From positions 1,406,001-1,470,000 of the forward strand of contig NZ_CP019640.1 of NCBI RefSeq assembly GCF_001999905.1: a DNA stretch of 64,000 nucleotides, given 5' to 3'. The notes below the pieces were generated by a model that made no database searches, had not been told where the DNA came from, and worked only from the letters and a program-made list of their open reading frames with translations. A program made the position numbers and the translations under genes. Below, one piece after another: positions 8,070-16,416 of this stretch; positions within the stretch are counted from its first letter, which is position 1, and the number at the start of each line of letters is the position of its first letter. This DNA comes from Planococcus lenghuensis. Its GTDB lineage: Bacteria; Bacillota; Bacilli; Bacillales_A; Planococcaceae.

Positions 8070-9092
8070 TTGTTCGGGTTCGGTTCAAAAGATGTTGGCA
8101 TAGATCTGGGAACGGCAAATACGCTCGTATATATGAAAGAACAAGGCATCATCCTGCGCGAGCCATCCGTCGTCACCCGGAATATACATACACGGGAAAT
8201 TGTGGCAGTAGGTTCGGAAGCATATAAGATGATCGGTCGGACGCCGAATACGCTGGAAACGATCCGGCCAATGAAAGACGGCGTCATCGCGGATTTTGAT
8301 ATGACAGCGGCAATGATGCGGCATTATTTGCGGGAAGCATTGAAGACGGCCGGCGGCTCCATGCTGTGGAAGCCGAATGTGATGGTGTGCGCACCGTACG
8401 GCATTACGTCCGTGGAACAGCGGGCGATTATCGATGCCACGTATCAGGCGGGTGCAGGTAACGCATTCACCATTGAAGAACCACTCGCAGCGGCGATCGG
8501 TGTGGGACTCCCGGTTTGGGAACCTGCCGGCAGTATGATCGTCGATATAGGTGGCGGGACAACGGAAGTGGCGGTTGTGTCGCTCGGCGGCATCGTCGTC
8601 AGCGAATCGGTGCGCATTGCGGGCGATGCGATGGATCACGCCATCATGACGTACGTCCGCAGAAAACATAATGTCATGATCGGGGAACCGACGGCGGAGC
8701 GCATCAAGATGGAAGTCGGGACAGCGCGCGTGTACCGGGAAAACAAAAGCATGCAGATCCGCGGACGCGATATGCTTACGGGGCATCCGCAGACGGTGAC
8801 CATCACGTCAGAAGAAGTGGCGGAAGCGCTCAAAGAGCCGGTTTCTGCTATTATAGAAGGCGTGAAGAAAACACTTGAAACGACACCGCCGGAACTTTCG
8901 GTGGATATTCTTGAAACGGGCATCATGCTGACAGGCGGCGGTGCCTTATTGAAGAACCTCGACCGGGTGTTGAGTGAAGAAATGCAGATGGGTGTGAATG
9001 TCGCAGATTCACCGCTTGACTGCGTAGCCATCGGTACCGGCATGGCGCTCGAGAATATGCGTCCGGCCCGCCGCCAGGCACGGCAAAGATAA
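8070..9092 (+). CDS. mreB: Rod-shape determining actin MreB
   Basis: Actin-like ATPase that forms membrane-bound filaments guiding lateral cell-wall synthesis. The 340 residues have phosphate-1 [14 protein letters not shown], phosphate-2 [14 protein letters not shown] (about 152-165) and the adenosine motif LTGGGALL near 290. The start is TTG at 8070 after AGAAGGGA; no ATG exists upstream and the next would remove the phosphate-1 loop. It heads mreB-mreC-mreD, so the organism is probably rod-shaped or descends from rods. Confidence 0.95.
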   Translation: MFGFGSKDVGIDLGTANTLVYMKEQGIILREPSVVTRNIHTREIVAVGSEAYKMIGRTPNTLETIRPMKDGVIADFDMTAAMMRHYLREALKTAGGSMLWKPNVMVCAPYGITSVEQRAIIDATYQAGAGNAFTIEEPLAAAIGVGLPVWEPAGSMIVDIGGGTTEVAVVSLGGIVVSESVRIAGDAMDHAIMTYVRRKHNVMIGEPTAERIKMEVGTARVYRENKSMQIRGRDMLTGHPQTVTITSEEVAEALKEPVSAIIEGVKKTLETTPPELSVDILETGIMLTGGGALLKNLDRVLSEEMQMGVNVADSPLDCVAIGTGMALENMRPARRQARQR

Positions 9093-9104
9093 GGAGGGCA
9101 TTTC

Positions 9105-9989
9105 ATGCCTCGATTTTTTTCAAATAAGCGGCTGATCATTTTGCTGGTGGGGGTTATCATCCTCGTCGCATTGATCGGCTTTTCGCTGCGGGACCGGGAT
9201 AATGTAACCCTGCCTGAGCAGTTCATTAAAGATGCAGCCGGTATCGGACAGACTATCATCTCGCGTCCGGCGTCATTTGTCGCCGGTGCAATCGAGCAGG
9301 CGGATTTGCTCCTCGATTCCTATGAAGAGAACCGGCGGCTGAAAGCGCGGCTCGAGGAATATGCGAGCGTGCAGGCGGAAGTGGCGGATTTACGGATCGA
9401 AAATGAAGAGCTCCGGAAAATCGTCGGTAAAGAAGAAGACCTCCGGGATTTTAATCCGATCCAGGCGAATGTCATCGGACGCAATCCCGATCAATGGGAG
9501 AACCGGCTGATCCTCGATCAAGGTTCATCGAAAGGCATTGCCCCGAACATGGCCGTGATGACGGCGAACGGATTGATCGGCAAAGTGGCAACAGTCACGC
9601 CGCTCACATCGACAGTCGAACTTCTGACATCTGAAAGTGCGGATTACCGCGTATCAGCTATTGTTACGGGTGCAGATGCGCAAGTGCATGGATTGATCGA
9701 AGGCTATGATGCCGAGCGAGGGGAATTACTGCTCAAGCGAGTGGCATCGAACTTGGACATCCAACCGGGTCAGCAAGTTGTGACAAGCGGTCTTGGCGGG
9801 GTGTTCCCGCGCGGCATCGTCATCGGTGAAATCACGGAAGTGACAGTCGACGAATTCGGTCTGACGAAGCTCGCTTATGTGAAACCGTCAGCTGAATTCC
9901 CGCTGCTTGACCACGTCATGATCGCTGACCGGATTGCACCTGAAATCGAACCGGTTGAACTGAACGGACTGGAAGGCGAAGAGGAATGA
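9105..9989 (+). CDS. mreC: Rod-shape determining protein MreC
   Basis: Bitopic protein that links MreB filaments to penicillin-binding proteins and RodA. One membrane helix at about 9-27 is followed by a coiled coil at about 65-112 and the two-barrel MreC domain (from about 120, with NRLILDQGSSKGI and GLIGKVATVTP). Its 294 residues are usual. AAGGAGG precedes the ATG; the last bases overlap mreD in an ATGA. Confidence 0.94.
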   Translation: MPRFFSNKRLIILLVGVIILVALIGFSLRDRDNVTLPEQFIKDAAGIGQTIISRPASFVAGAIEQADLLLDSYEENRRLKARLEEYASVQAEVADLRIENEELRKIVGKEEDLRDFNPIQANVIGRNPDQWENRLILDQGSSKGIAPNMAVMTANGLIGKVATVTPLTSTVELLTSESADYRVSAIVTGADAQVHGLIEGYDAERGELLLKRVASNLDIQPGQQVVTSGLGGVFPRGIVIGEITEVTVDEFGLTKLAYVKPSAEFPLLDHVMIADRIAPEIEPVELNGLEGEEE

Positions 9990-10516
9990 ACCGGGCGTTG
10001 ATCCCGCTCATCCTTCTGCTGTTGTTTTTTATCGAACCGATTTTTACGCTGTTTTCTCCATTCCGGGTAAGCGATGAATTCTTTATCATCGTCCCAAGGT
10101 TCGTGCTCATCTTCCTGATGATGATCGCCATCTATGCGGATCGCATGCATGCGGTCTTGTGGGGGTTTGTGTTCGGTGTGATGCATGACGTGTTTTTCAT
10201 TGATATCGTCGGCTTGTACGCGCTGTTTTTTCCGGTCGCGGCACTCGTCGCATCGTTCACGGCTTCCCGGTTTGACGACCGGCCGATTATTGGCACGGCA
10301 ATCGGCTTCGGCATCCTGGTTGCATTTGAAGTCGTTTTATACGGCGTCTTCCTGCTGATCGGTTTTACATCAATGCCGGTGGGCGAATTCCTCGTTTACC
10401 GGTTATTCCCGACGGCGCTGATGAATGGCCTGCTGCTTTTCGGCGTTGCGTTTACCCTGTTCCGTTCCCGGGCCAGAGAGCGCAGCTCGAAGTACCAGGT
10501 CGGCAGCTTCCGGTGA
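9986..10516 (+). CDS. mreD: Rod-shape determining protein MreD
   Basis: Polytopic membrane protein of the elongasome, 176 residues with five or six hydrophobic segments and the family motif GFVFGVMHDVFFID near 55-68. Translationally coupled to mreC. In B. subtilis minC, minD, spoIVFA and spoIVFB follow; here none do, and a terminator stands at 10590-10615. Confidence 0.9.
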   Translation: MNRALIPLILLLLFFIEPIFTLFSPFRVSDEFFIIVPRFVLIFLMMIAIYADRMHAVLWGFVFGVMHDVFFIDIVGLYALFFPVAALVASFTASRFDDRPIIGTAIGFGILVAFEVVLYGVFLLIGFTSMPVGEFLVYRLFPTALMNGLLLFGVAFTLFRSRARERSSKYQVGSFR

Positions 10517-10589
10517 AGAAAGCTGCTGTTTAAATGAACACTGTTTAGAGAAGCTTTCATACTAAACATGCTTATCTAGTGATTACTGG

Positions 10590-10615
10590 GCTATCCTGAT
10601 TAGGGTAGCTTTTTT
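10590..10615 (+). terminator. Terminator of the mreBCD transcript
   Basis: GCTATCCT (10590-10597), loop GATT, AGGGTAGC (10602-10609), then a run of T. One G-U pair. Confidence 0.8.
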
Positions 10616-10785
10616 AATGCCAAAAAGCGGCACGGATTTTCTTATAAACATCAATAAGGAATGAAAGATGAAAAATTGCATTTTGCAAATTTGATTAATA
10701 ATTATTCATTGATGGATTGGTTTAATTACTGTAAGCAATTAATAGAGCGACTGGAGCGTTGTTAACTTGATTTAATATGAGAGGA

Positions 10786-10892
10786 GCGGCAGGCGGCGAC
10801 TCCGGCGGGAACAGCACGAGCTGAAGACCCTGGACTGAGTGAAACGAAGGAAGCGGCTGAAGCCGTGCCCGCGGAAAGCGTCCGCCTGCCGC
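10786..10892 (+). repeat. Structured intergenic repeat, copy 2
   Basis: Ends are perfect 11-bp inverted repeats: GCGGCAGGCGG (10786-10796) and CCGCCTGCCGC (10882-10892). Next to them are the family motifs CGACTCCGGCGGGA and CCCGCGGAAAGCG, which pair through GCGGG/CCCGC. An inner GCACG/CGTGC pair continues the stem. It lies upstream of the rplU promoter in the 10517-11098 gap, which otherwise contains the mreD terminator and the L21 leader. Confidence 0.8.
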
Positions 10893-10954
10893 TATTTCTT
10901 TTTTTATAAAGAAATCATGTCCTCTGATGCTCCCAAACTTTCGTAGCGCAATCA

Positions 10955-10986
10955 TTGACAACACTTGTCTGGTGTACTAATATAAT
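10955..10986 (+). promoter_or_regulatory. Sigma-A promoter of rplU-prp-rpmA
   Basis: Consensus TTGACA (10955-10960) followed at 17 nt by TAATAT (10978-10983). A perfect TATAAT overlaps it at 10981-10986 but would need a 20-nt spacer. Confidence 0.75.
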
Positions 10987-10989
10987 ACT

Positions 10990-11090
10990 GTTATGTTTGT
11001 AGCACCCCGTGCTACTGTAACCGCTCGAATCGGGTTCAAGCATCTGCGCATGCGGATCACCTGAAGAGGCGAGTCTGAGTCTAAGAGGAG
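10990..11090 (+). promoter_or_regulatory. L21 ribosomal protein leader
   Basis: The 5-prime UTR of rplU has the features of the Firmicutes L21 leader: a first hairpin TAGCACCCCGTGCTA, the conserved ACCGCTCG...GGTTCAAGC, and GATCACCTGAAGAGGCGAGTC before the ribosome-binding site. Such leaders are thought to bind L21 for autogenous control. A covariance search with the Rfam L21_leader model would settle the boundaries. Confidence 0.85.
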
Positions 11091-11098
11091 GTGCAAGT

Positions 11099-11407
11099 AT
11101 GTACGCAATTATTGAAACAGGCGGCAAGCAAGTGAAAGTGGCGCCAGGCCAGGAAATCTTCATCGAGAAGCTTCCAGCTGAGGCAGGCGACACAGTGACG
11201 TTCGATAAAGTTCTGCTCGTAGGCGGAGACAACACGCAAGTCGGTGCTCCTTACGTTGATGGAGCAACTGTTACGGCGAAAGTCGAAAAACAGGGACGCG
11301 CGAAGAAAATCACGGTTTTCAAATACAAAGCGAAAAAGAACTACCGGCGCAAGCAAGGTCATCGTCAGCCTTACACGAAAGTCGTAATCGACGGTATCAA
11401 CCTGTAA
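11099..11407 (+). CDS. rplU: 50S ribosomal protein L21
   Basis: 102-residue 23S rRNA-binding protein with typical [18 protein letters not shown] start and basic [19 protein letters not shown]-terminal signature. First gene of the rplU-prp-rpmA operon; AGAGGAGGTG precedes the ATG. Confidence 0.98.
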   Translation: MYAIIETGGKQVKVAPGQEIFIEKLPAEAGDTVTFDKVLLVGGDNTQVGAPYVDGATVTAKVEKQGRAKKITVFKYKAKKNYRRKQGHRQPYTKVVIDGINL

Positions 11408-11408
11408 G

Positions 11409-11738
11409 ATGATCCAAGTGATTGTTACGGAACATGACGGCCGGGTTGCTTCGTTTGAAATGTCCGGACATGCCGATTATGCAGAACACGGTCAGGATCT
11501 CGTCTGTGCCGGCGCTTCCGCTGTCTCGTTCGGGGCAGTGAACGCCATTGTGGAACTGACGGGGATTGAGCCTGCGATCGAGCAGGCCGACAGCGGTTAT
11601 CTGCAGGTCGGTTTTCCGGAACTGCCAGACAGGGTAAAGGATGAGCAAGTACAGCTCATTGTCCGGTCGATGATTGTTTCCTTACAGACGATTGAACAAG
11701 GCTACGGTGATTTTATTGCCATTACCTTCAAAGGGTAG
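11409..11738 (+). CDS. prp: Ribosomal-processing cysteine protease Prp
   Basis: Cysteine protease that removes the N-terminal extension of ribosomal protein L27 in Firmicutes and relatives (family knowledge, best studied in Staphylococcus aureus). The 109 residues contain catalytic His21 in SGHADYAEHG and Cys33 in DLVCAGASAVSFG. It lies between rplU and rpmA, its substrate gene; the start is one base after the rplU stop. Formerly called YsxB. Confidence 0.93.
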   Translation: MIQVIVTEHDGRVASFEMSGHADYAEHGQDLVCAGASAVSFGAVNAIVELTGIEPAIEQADSGYLQVGFPELPDRVKDEQVQLIVRSMIVSLQTIEQGYGDFIAITFKG

Positions 11739-11750
11739 GAGGTGGAACAA

Positions 11751-12041
11751 ATGTTGAAATTGGATCTTCAGTTTTTCGCATCCAAAAAGGGTGTAGGTTC
11801 AACGAAAAACGGACGTGACTCCGAATCGAAACGCCTTGGCGCTAAACGCGCTGACGGCCAGTACGTTTCAGGCGGTTCGATCCTTTACCGCCAGCGCGGT
11901 ACAAAGATCTATCCGGGTGAAAACGTCGGACGCGGCGGAGACGACACACTTTTCGCTAAGGCGGACGGCATCGTGCGCTTTGAGCGTTACGGACGCGACC
12001 GCAAAAAAGTGAGCGTGTATCCTGCAGTGCAGGAAGCTTAA
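11751..12041 (+). CDS. rpmA: 50S ribosomal protein L27 with cleavable extension
   Basis: 96-residue L27. The N-terminus [14 protein letters not shown] carries the extension whose LQFF|A site is cut by Prp, exposing the A/SKKG end that reaches the peptidyl transferase centre. ATG 11751 is chosen because AGGAGGTG (11737-11744) is correctly spaced; the longer in-frame GTG at 11742 lies within that ribosome-binding site. A strong terminator follows. Confidence 0.97.
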   Translation: MLKLDLQFFASKKGVGSTKNGRDSESKRLGAKRADGQYVSGGSILYRQRGTKIYPGENVGRGGDDTLFAKADGIVRFERYGRDRKKVSVYPAVQEA

Positions 12042-12049
12042 TACTTGAG

Positions 12050-12082
12050 AAAAAGGGCTGCGTAACGGCAGCCCTTTTTCTT
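12050..12082 (+). terminator. Terminator of the rplU-prp-rpmA operon
   Basis: AAAAAGGGCTGC (12050-12061) pairs perfectly with GCAGCCCTTTTT (12068-12079) around a 6-nt loop, followed by T-rich sequence. Confidence 0.92.
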
Positions 12083-12139
12083 TTGGCGGAACTGTTGGTA
12101 TACTAAGGGGAGACACAACAGGAAAGCGGGATCAGACAC

Positions 12140-12655
12140 ATGAAGGACAAGCTTACTGTAGCGGAAGCCCTGCAGCATGCGCGCCACGATTTTTTGAATA
12201 AACTCCAGCTCATTAAAATCAATGCCGATCTTGGGAAAACGGACCGGATCAGCGGGCTGATCGAGGAGTTTGCGGAACTGGCGAAAGTACAGAGCTGTCT
12301 AGTGCGGCTTGGGCTGCCGGTCACGGAAGAGTGGCTGCTGACAGCCGGGTGGCGCTTTCCTGAATTCCTGGTGAATGTGGAATGCAGCGGCGACCGGGCA
12401 CCGCAGGAGTTGGACCAGCAATTTACTGATTTTCTTGAAGCGCTGTTGATTGGCATCACGGAAACGTGCGATATGGAGACGGAAACCGTCTGTACCGTGC
12501 GCCTTGGTGCTGAACAGTCGCTGTTTAAAATAACCGTCCTGTTGAACGGTCATTTGCCGGCACTGCCTTCTTACCCGGAAGATGTGCTGACAGTGGAACA
12601 GCAGCAAGCGGAACAGGATACGATTATCACTGTGACCGCGAAGTTGGAGGGATAA
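12140..12655 (+). CDS. spo0B: Spo0B-like phosphotransferase
   Basis: 171-residue protein whose N-terminal helical hairpin contains HARHDFLNKLQLIK, matching the dimerisation and phosphotransfer helix of Spo0B; His16 would be the phosphorylated residue. The C-terminal half resembles a degenerate GHKL-like fold without ATP-binding motifs. In sporulating Bacillales Spo0B passes phosphate from Spo0F to Spo0A. It sits directly before obg as in B. subtilis. No other sporulation gene is in the window, although several normally would be, so its current role is uncertain. Confidence 0.82.
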   Translation: MKDKLTVAEALQHARHDFLNKLQLIKINADLGKTDRISGLIEEFAELAKVQSCLVRLGLPVTEEWLLTAGWRFPEFLVNVECSGDRAPQELDQQFTDFLEALLIGITETCDMETETVCTVRLGAEQSLFKITVLLNGHLPALPSYPEDVLTVEQQQAEQDTIITVTAKLEG

Positions 12656-12661
12656 TATACA

Positions 12662-13951
12662 ATGTTTGTAGATCACGTAAAAGTGTATGTGAAAGGCGGC
12701 GACGGCGGCGACGGAATGGTGGCGTTCCGCCGCGAGAAATACGTCCCGAACGGCGGACCGGCCGGCGGCGACGGCGGCAGAGGCGCCGACGTCATATTTG
12801 AAGTGGATGAAGGTTTGCGGACATTGATGGATTTCCGCTATAAACGCCATTTTAAAGCGGACCGCGGCGAGCATGGTATGAGCAAAAACCAGCACGGCCG
12901 GAAAGCGAAAGAAATGGTGGTTCCTGTACCGCCGGGCACAGTCGTCATGGATGCGGAAACAGGCGCCGTGATTGCGGATCTCGTGGAACAGGGCCAACGG
13001 GCAGTCATTGCCCGCGGCGGACGGGGCGGACGCGGCAATACGCGCTTTGCCACACCGAAAAACCCGGCACCGGAACTATCGGAAAAAGGCGAACCGGGCG
13101 TGGAGCGCGATGTCGTCCTTGAACTGAAAGTGCTGGCGGATGTCGGCCTGGTCGGCTTCCCGAGCGTCGGGAAATCGACGTTATTATCGGTTGTCACATC
13201 AGCGAAACCGAAAATCGGCGCGTATCATTTCACGACGATCGTTCCGAACCTCGGCATGGTCGAAACACCGGACAACCGCAGCTTTGCCATGGCGGATCTG
13301 CCCGGACTGATTGAAGGCGCACATGAAGGGGTCGGGCTCGGCCATCAATTCCTGCGTCACATCGAGCGGACTCGCGTCATCGTGCATGTCATCGACATGT
13401 CCGGTATGGAAGGCCGCGATCCGTATGAGGATTATGTGACGATCAATGAAGAGCTTAAGCAATACAATTTGCGCCTGACCGAACGGCCGCAATTGATCGT
13501 GGCGAATAAAATGGATATTCCGGATTCGGAAGAAAACCTGAAAGCGTTCAAGGCGAAACTGCCGGAAGATGCCAAAGTATTCCCGATTTCCGCCGTATCC
13601 CGCGATGGATTGTCGAACCTGCTGTTTGCGATTGCGGACCTGCTCGAAGTCACGCCGGAGTTCCCGCTCATCTCGGAAGAAGAACTGGCGTCTGATAAAG
13701 CAGTGCTGTACAAGCATGAAGCAAAAGGTGATGAATTTGTCATCACGCGCGATGATGACGGTGCGTTTGTCGTGACGGGTTATGCAATCGAGCGTCTGTT
13801 CAAGATGACCGATTTCTCCCGCGAAGACTCGACCCGCCGGTTTGCGCGACAGATGCGCGGTATGGGCATTGATGACGCGCTGCGTGAACGCGGTGCGGAA
13901 AATGGCGACACCGTTCGTCTGCTCGATTACGATTTCGAATTCATTGACTGA
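12662..13951 (+). CDS. obg: Obg/CgtA ribosome-assembly GTPase
   Basis: Essential GTPase of 50S assembly and stress signalling. The 429 residues form the glycine-rich Obg fold (1-158, with GGDGGDG and GGRGGRGN stretches), the G domain (about 159-330; G1 [10 protein letters not shown]3 [10 protein letters not shown]4 NKMD) and the OCT domain (about 350-429). The start is a few bases after spo0B. pheB, which follows obg in B. subtilis, is absent and pheA comes next. Confidence 0.97.
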   Translation: MFVDHVKVYVKGGDGGDGMVAFRREKYVPNGGPAGGDGGRGADVIFEVDEGLRTLMDFRYKRHFKADRGEHGMSKNQHGRKAKEMVVPVPPGTVVMDAETGAVIADLVEQGQRAVIARGGRGGRGNTRFATPKNPAPELSEKGEPGVERDVVLELKVLADVGLVGFPSVGKSTLLSVVTSAKPKIGAYHFTTIVPNLGMVETPDNRSFAMADLPGLIEGAHEGVGLGHQFLRHIERTRVIVHVIDMSGMEGRDPYEDYVTINEELKQYNLRLTERPQLIVANKMDIPDSEENLKAFKAKLPEDAKVFPISAVSRDGLSNLLFAIADLLEVTPEFPLISEEELASDKAVLYKHEAKGDEFVITRDDDGAFVVTGYAIERLFKMTDFSREDSTRRFARQMRGMGIDDALRERGAENGDTVRLLDYDFEFID

Positions 13952-14006
13952 TTTGATCAATAAAGCTGCCGGCATGTCCGGCGGCCGTACATAGGAGGAG
14001 CCGCAG

Positions 14007-14873
14007 ATGATGGAACATTCGACCCGTGGAGCGATATCTTATCTTGGACCGAAAGCGTCATTCACGCATTTGGCCGCAGCCCGATTATTCGGCGATGACA
14101 ACCTGAAGCCGTATACGACCATACCTGAATGCATCGAAGCGGTGGCGGAAGGTGCGGTGGACTATGCGGTGGTGCCGGTGGAAAATGCGCTTGAAGGTTC
14201 AGTCTCGCTGACAGTCGATTACTTGTTTCATGACGTCGAGCTGTACGTGGCTGCGGAAATAACATCACCGATCGAGCAGCATTTGCTTGTCCATCCGGAT
14301 AACCGGGACGCGGACGCATTTGAAGCGATTTATTCGCATCCGCAGGCGCTTGCGCAATCCCATAAATTCCTGTATTACACGTATCGGTCCACACCGCTCG
14401 AGCAGATGACGTCCACGGCAGCGGCCGCCAAAATGGTGAGCGAGCTGCCGGAACGCGCGATTGCCGCAATCGGTAATGAATTTTCGGCGAAAACATACGG
14501 ACTGACGATTCTCGAGCGCAATATCCATGATTTCCATTTCAATCATACGCGCTTTTTCGTCTTGAGCCGGGATAACCAAAAGCTTGGCTTGCCGAATCAT
14601 AAAGGGGACGTGAAGACAACGCTGATGATTTCACTGCCGGCGGATGACCGGTCGGGCGCACTTCATCAGGTGCTGTCAGTCTTCGCGTGGCGTCAGCTCA
14701 ACTTGACCAAAATCGAGTCGCGGCCGCTGAAAACCGGCCTTGGCGATTATTTCTTCATTGTCGATGTGACAGAAGACGCGGCGGCGCGCATGATGCAAGG
14801 GGCATTCGAAGAACTCGAAGCTCTTGGCTGTGACGTGAAATCGCTCGGATCGTATTATAGGTATGAGGGCTGA
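14007..14873 (+). CDS. pheA: Prephenate dehydratase
   Basis: Converts prephenate to phenylpyruvate in phenylalanine biosynthesis. The 288 residues comprise a periplasmic-binding-like catalytic domain (about 8-185, with the catalytic NHTRFFVL motif near 178) and a C-terminal ACT domain (about 203-285) with the ESRP phenylalanine-binding motif, implying feedback inhibition. Start ATG 14007 (an ATG also at 14010) after ATAGGAGGAG. Confidence 0.95.
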   Translation: MMEHSTRGAISYLGPKASFTHLAAARLFGDDNLKPYTTIPECIEAVAEGAVDYAVVPVENALEGSVSLTVDYLFHDVELYVAAEITSPIEQHLLVHPDNRDADAFEAIYSHPQALAQSHKFLYYTYRSTPLEQMTSTAAAAKMVSELPERAIAAIGNEFSAKTYGLTILERNIHDFHFNHTRFFVLSRDNQKLGLPNHKGDVKTTLMISLPADDRSGALHQVLSVFAWRQLNLTKIESRPLKTGLGDYFFIVDVTEDAAARMMQGAFEELEALGCDVKSLGSYYRYEG

Positions 14874-14898
14874 TCTGCAGAAGCAGGTCGGCTTTTTT
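14869..14898 (+). terminator. Terminator of pheA
   Basis: GCTGATCTGC (14869-14878), AGAA loop, GCAGGTCGGC (14883-14892), then six T; the stem includes two G-U pairs and overlaps the stop codon. Confidence 0.88.
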
Positions 14899-14963
14899 AT
14901 TGGGAGGTGTTTAAAAGTACTAAATTACAGAAGGTTAATAAAAAACAAAAAAAGACACAAGAA

Positions 14964-15090
14964 ATCTTAAAGCGAACTTAATCGGTCTTAAAGTTAATTC
15001 AACCATCCTTAAAGTGACTTCAACCGGTGTTAAAACTCGTTCAGCCACTTTTAAAGTGCACTCAGCCGATCTTAATAGCCACTCATTTGA
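14964..15090. repeat. Array of about six 21-bp tandem repeats (family A)
   Basis: Degenerate 21-bp units with consensus YTCARCCRNTCTTAAAGTGNA in + orientation run from the GAAATCTTAAAG region to the CTCATTTGAA region. They lie between the convergent genes pheA and niaR. The same unit occurs in inverted orientation at 36344-36448. No open reading frame or spacer sequence is seen; units are contiguous. Confidence 0.8.
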
Positions 15091-15108
15091 ATTTCCACCA
15101 CAAATCAC

Positions 15109-15142
15109 AAAAAGCTGATACCGGTTTTCCGGCATCAGCTTT
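15109..15142 (-). terminator. Terminator of niaR
   Basis: AAAGCTGATACCGG (15111-15124), TTTT loop, CCGGCATCAGCTTT (15129-15142), with a T run on the minus strand at 15109-15113. It overlaps the niaR stop codon. Nearly the same hairpin sequence is found at 36258-36289. Confidence 0.88.
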
Positions 15143-15671
15143 CCTGATCTTCAATAAGAAATCCATGTTCACGCATGGCAACAATCGCGCGTTCGATGGC
15201 TGCTTCATTCGGCGCCGTCAGCGTATGGAGATGAAAACCCTCCGTCAGTTCCAGCAGGTAACCGGCATTCGCTTTCCGGATTTTTTCAATGAATGCTTCC
15301 GCTTCTTGTTCTGTCGAGACGAACACGTTCGCAGTCAGCTCACCGTATACGGGATGCTCGATTGTGACATCTTTCACTGTGGCACCGGCTGCTGTAATAA
15401 TCTTTAATTCGCTTGCTGTATCTTCCGGCCGGTGGACGCACGCAATCTGACGGCTGACGATGCGCTCTTTCCGGTCTTCCAAATACAGATAGCCCTGGCT
15501 CGTGGAAATGATCGGTTCCTTGCGCGCTTTCAGAAGTGTCATATCGCTTACGATCACTTGGCGGGAGACGTTCGCCAGTTTTGCCAGCTCAGTGCCGGTG
15601 AGCGGACCGCCTGCGGTCGCGAGCTGTTCCAGCAAATACGCACGCCGCTCTTCACCGTACATTTTTGTCAT
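15135..15671 (-). CDS. niaR: NAD biosynthesis repressor NiaR
   Basis: 178-residue transcription factor with an N-terminal winged helix (HTH_11, about 5-60, containing LAKLANVSRQVIVSDMTLLK) and a C-terminal 3H domain named for three conserved histidines that bind metal and sense nicotinic acid. In Firmicutes NiaR represses niacin uptake and NAD synthesis genes. The ATG at 15671 lies six bases after AGGTG; the in-frame GTG at 15680 is an alternative. The nifS-nadBCA cluster that adjoins it in B. subtilis is not here, so its targets lie outside the window. Confidence 0.9.
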   Translation of the reverse strand: MTKMYGEERRAYLLEQLATAGGPLTGTELAKLANVSRQVIVSDMTLLKARKEPIISTSQGYLYLEDRKERIVSRQIACVHRPEDTASELKIITAAGATVKDVTIEHPVYGELTANVFVSTEQEAEAFIEKIRKANAGYLLELTEGFHLHTLTAPNEAAIERAIVAMREHGFLIEDQES

Positions 15672-15760
15672 CGGATTCACCTGTCCTTTTCGTTTTTCAG
15701 TTTAACATGAAACGGCCGGCTTCGCAGGTATCCGTCATACTCCCGGGCCGCACGGAATTG

Positions 15761-15769
15761 TGATATAAT
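15761..15769 (+). promoter_or_regulatory. Extended -10 promoter of ruvAB
   Basis: TGATATAAT (15761-15769) is a perfect extended -10 element; no good -35 box is visible 17 bp upstream. It starts about 30 bp before the ruvA ATG. Confidence 0.55.
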
Positions 15770-15798
15770 CGAGCTATTGCATTTAAGGAGCGAGGCAT

Positions 15799-16401
15799 AT
15801 GTACGACTACATAAAAGGGGCAGTCACACGGGTGACGCCTGAATATGTGACGGTGGAGCAAGGGGGAATCGGCTGGCTGATTTATACGCCGAACCCGTAC
15901 GTGTTTCATTCGTCTGAAGAAACACAGCAAGTATTCATTCACCAGCATATCCGGGAAGATGCGCATTTCCTGTTCGGCTTCAAAAGCATCGAGCAGCGCG
16001 AGTTGTTCCGGAAGCTGATTTCCGTCTCCGGCATCGGACCAAAAGGCGCACTGGCCATTCTGGCATCCGGCCAGCCGTCGCATGTGATTGATGCCATTGA
16101 ACGGGAAGACGAGGCGTTCCTCACGAAATTCCCGGGCGTCGGCAAGAAAACCGCCCGTCAGATGATTCTTGATCTGAAAGGGAAGTTGAAGGATTTATAT
16201 GAAGGATTCGGTGATGCGCCGGAGCGGATCCTGCCGGAACAGCAGGAGCGGGCGGAGCTGGAAGAAGCGATGCTGGCACTCGGTGCACTCGGATATTCCG
16301 AACGTGAAATCAATAAAGTGAAACCGCAGCTTGCGGAAATGGATCTCGATACAGAAGGCTATATGAAACAGGGCTTGCAGCTATTATTAAAAAAGAAATA
16401 A
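15799..16401 (+). CDS. ruvA: Holliday junction helicase subunit RuvA
   Basis: Tetrameric protein that binds four-way junctions and loads RuvB. The 200 residues have the OB domain (1-64), two HhH motifs (SGIGPKGALAIL near 79-90; FPGVGKKTARQMI near 112-124) and the flexible C-terminal RuvB-binding domain (about 155-200). TAAGGAG precedes the ATG. ruvB follows at 15 nt. Confidence 0.96.
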   Translation: MYDYIKGAVTRVTPEYVTVEQGGIGWLIYTPNPYVFHSSEETQQVFIHQHIREDAHFLFGFKSIEQRELFRKLISVSGIGPKGALAILASGQPSHVIDAIEREDEAFLTKFPGVGKKTARQMILDLKGKLKDLYEGFGDAPERILPEQQERAELEEAMLALGALGYSEREINKVKPQLAEMDLDTEGYMKQGLQLLLKKK

Positions 16402-16416
16402 GAGGAGGCGGCGGCT

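Noticed and set aside
8085-8786. 233-codon open frame antisense to mreB
   Set aside because: Shadow frame rich in His/Arg/Cys from reversed codons; no evidence of coding.
11742-12041. Longer L27 beginning at GTG 11742
   Set aside because: The GTG is part of the AGGAGGTG ribosome-binding site, and MLKLDLQFF is the known start of Prp-processed L27.
13199-13975. 258-codon open frame antisense to obg
   Set aside because: Complete overlap with obg, no family resemblance and no translation signals.
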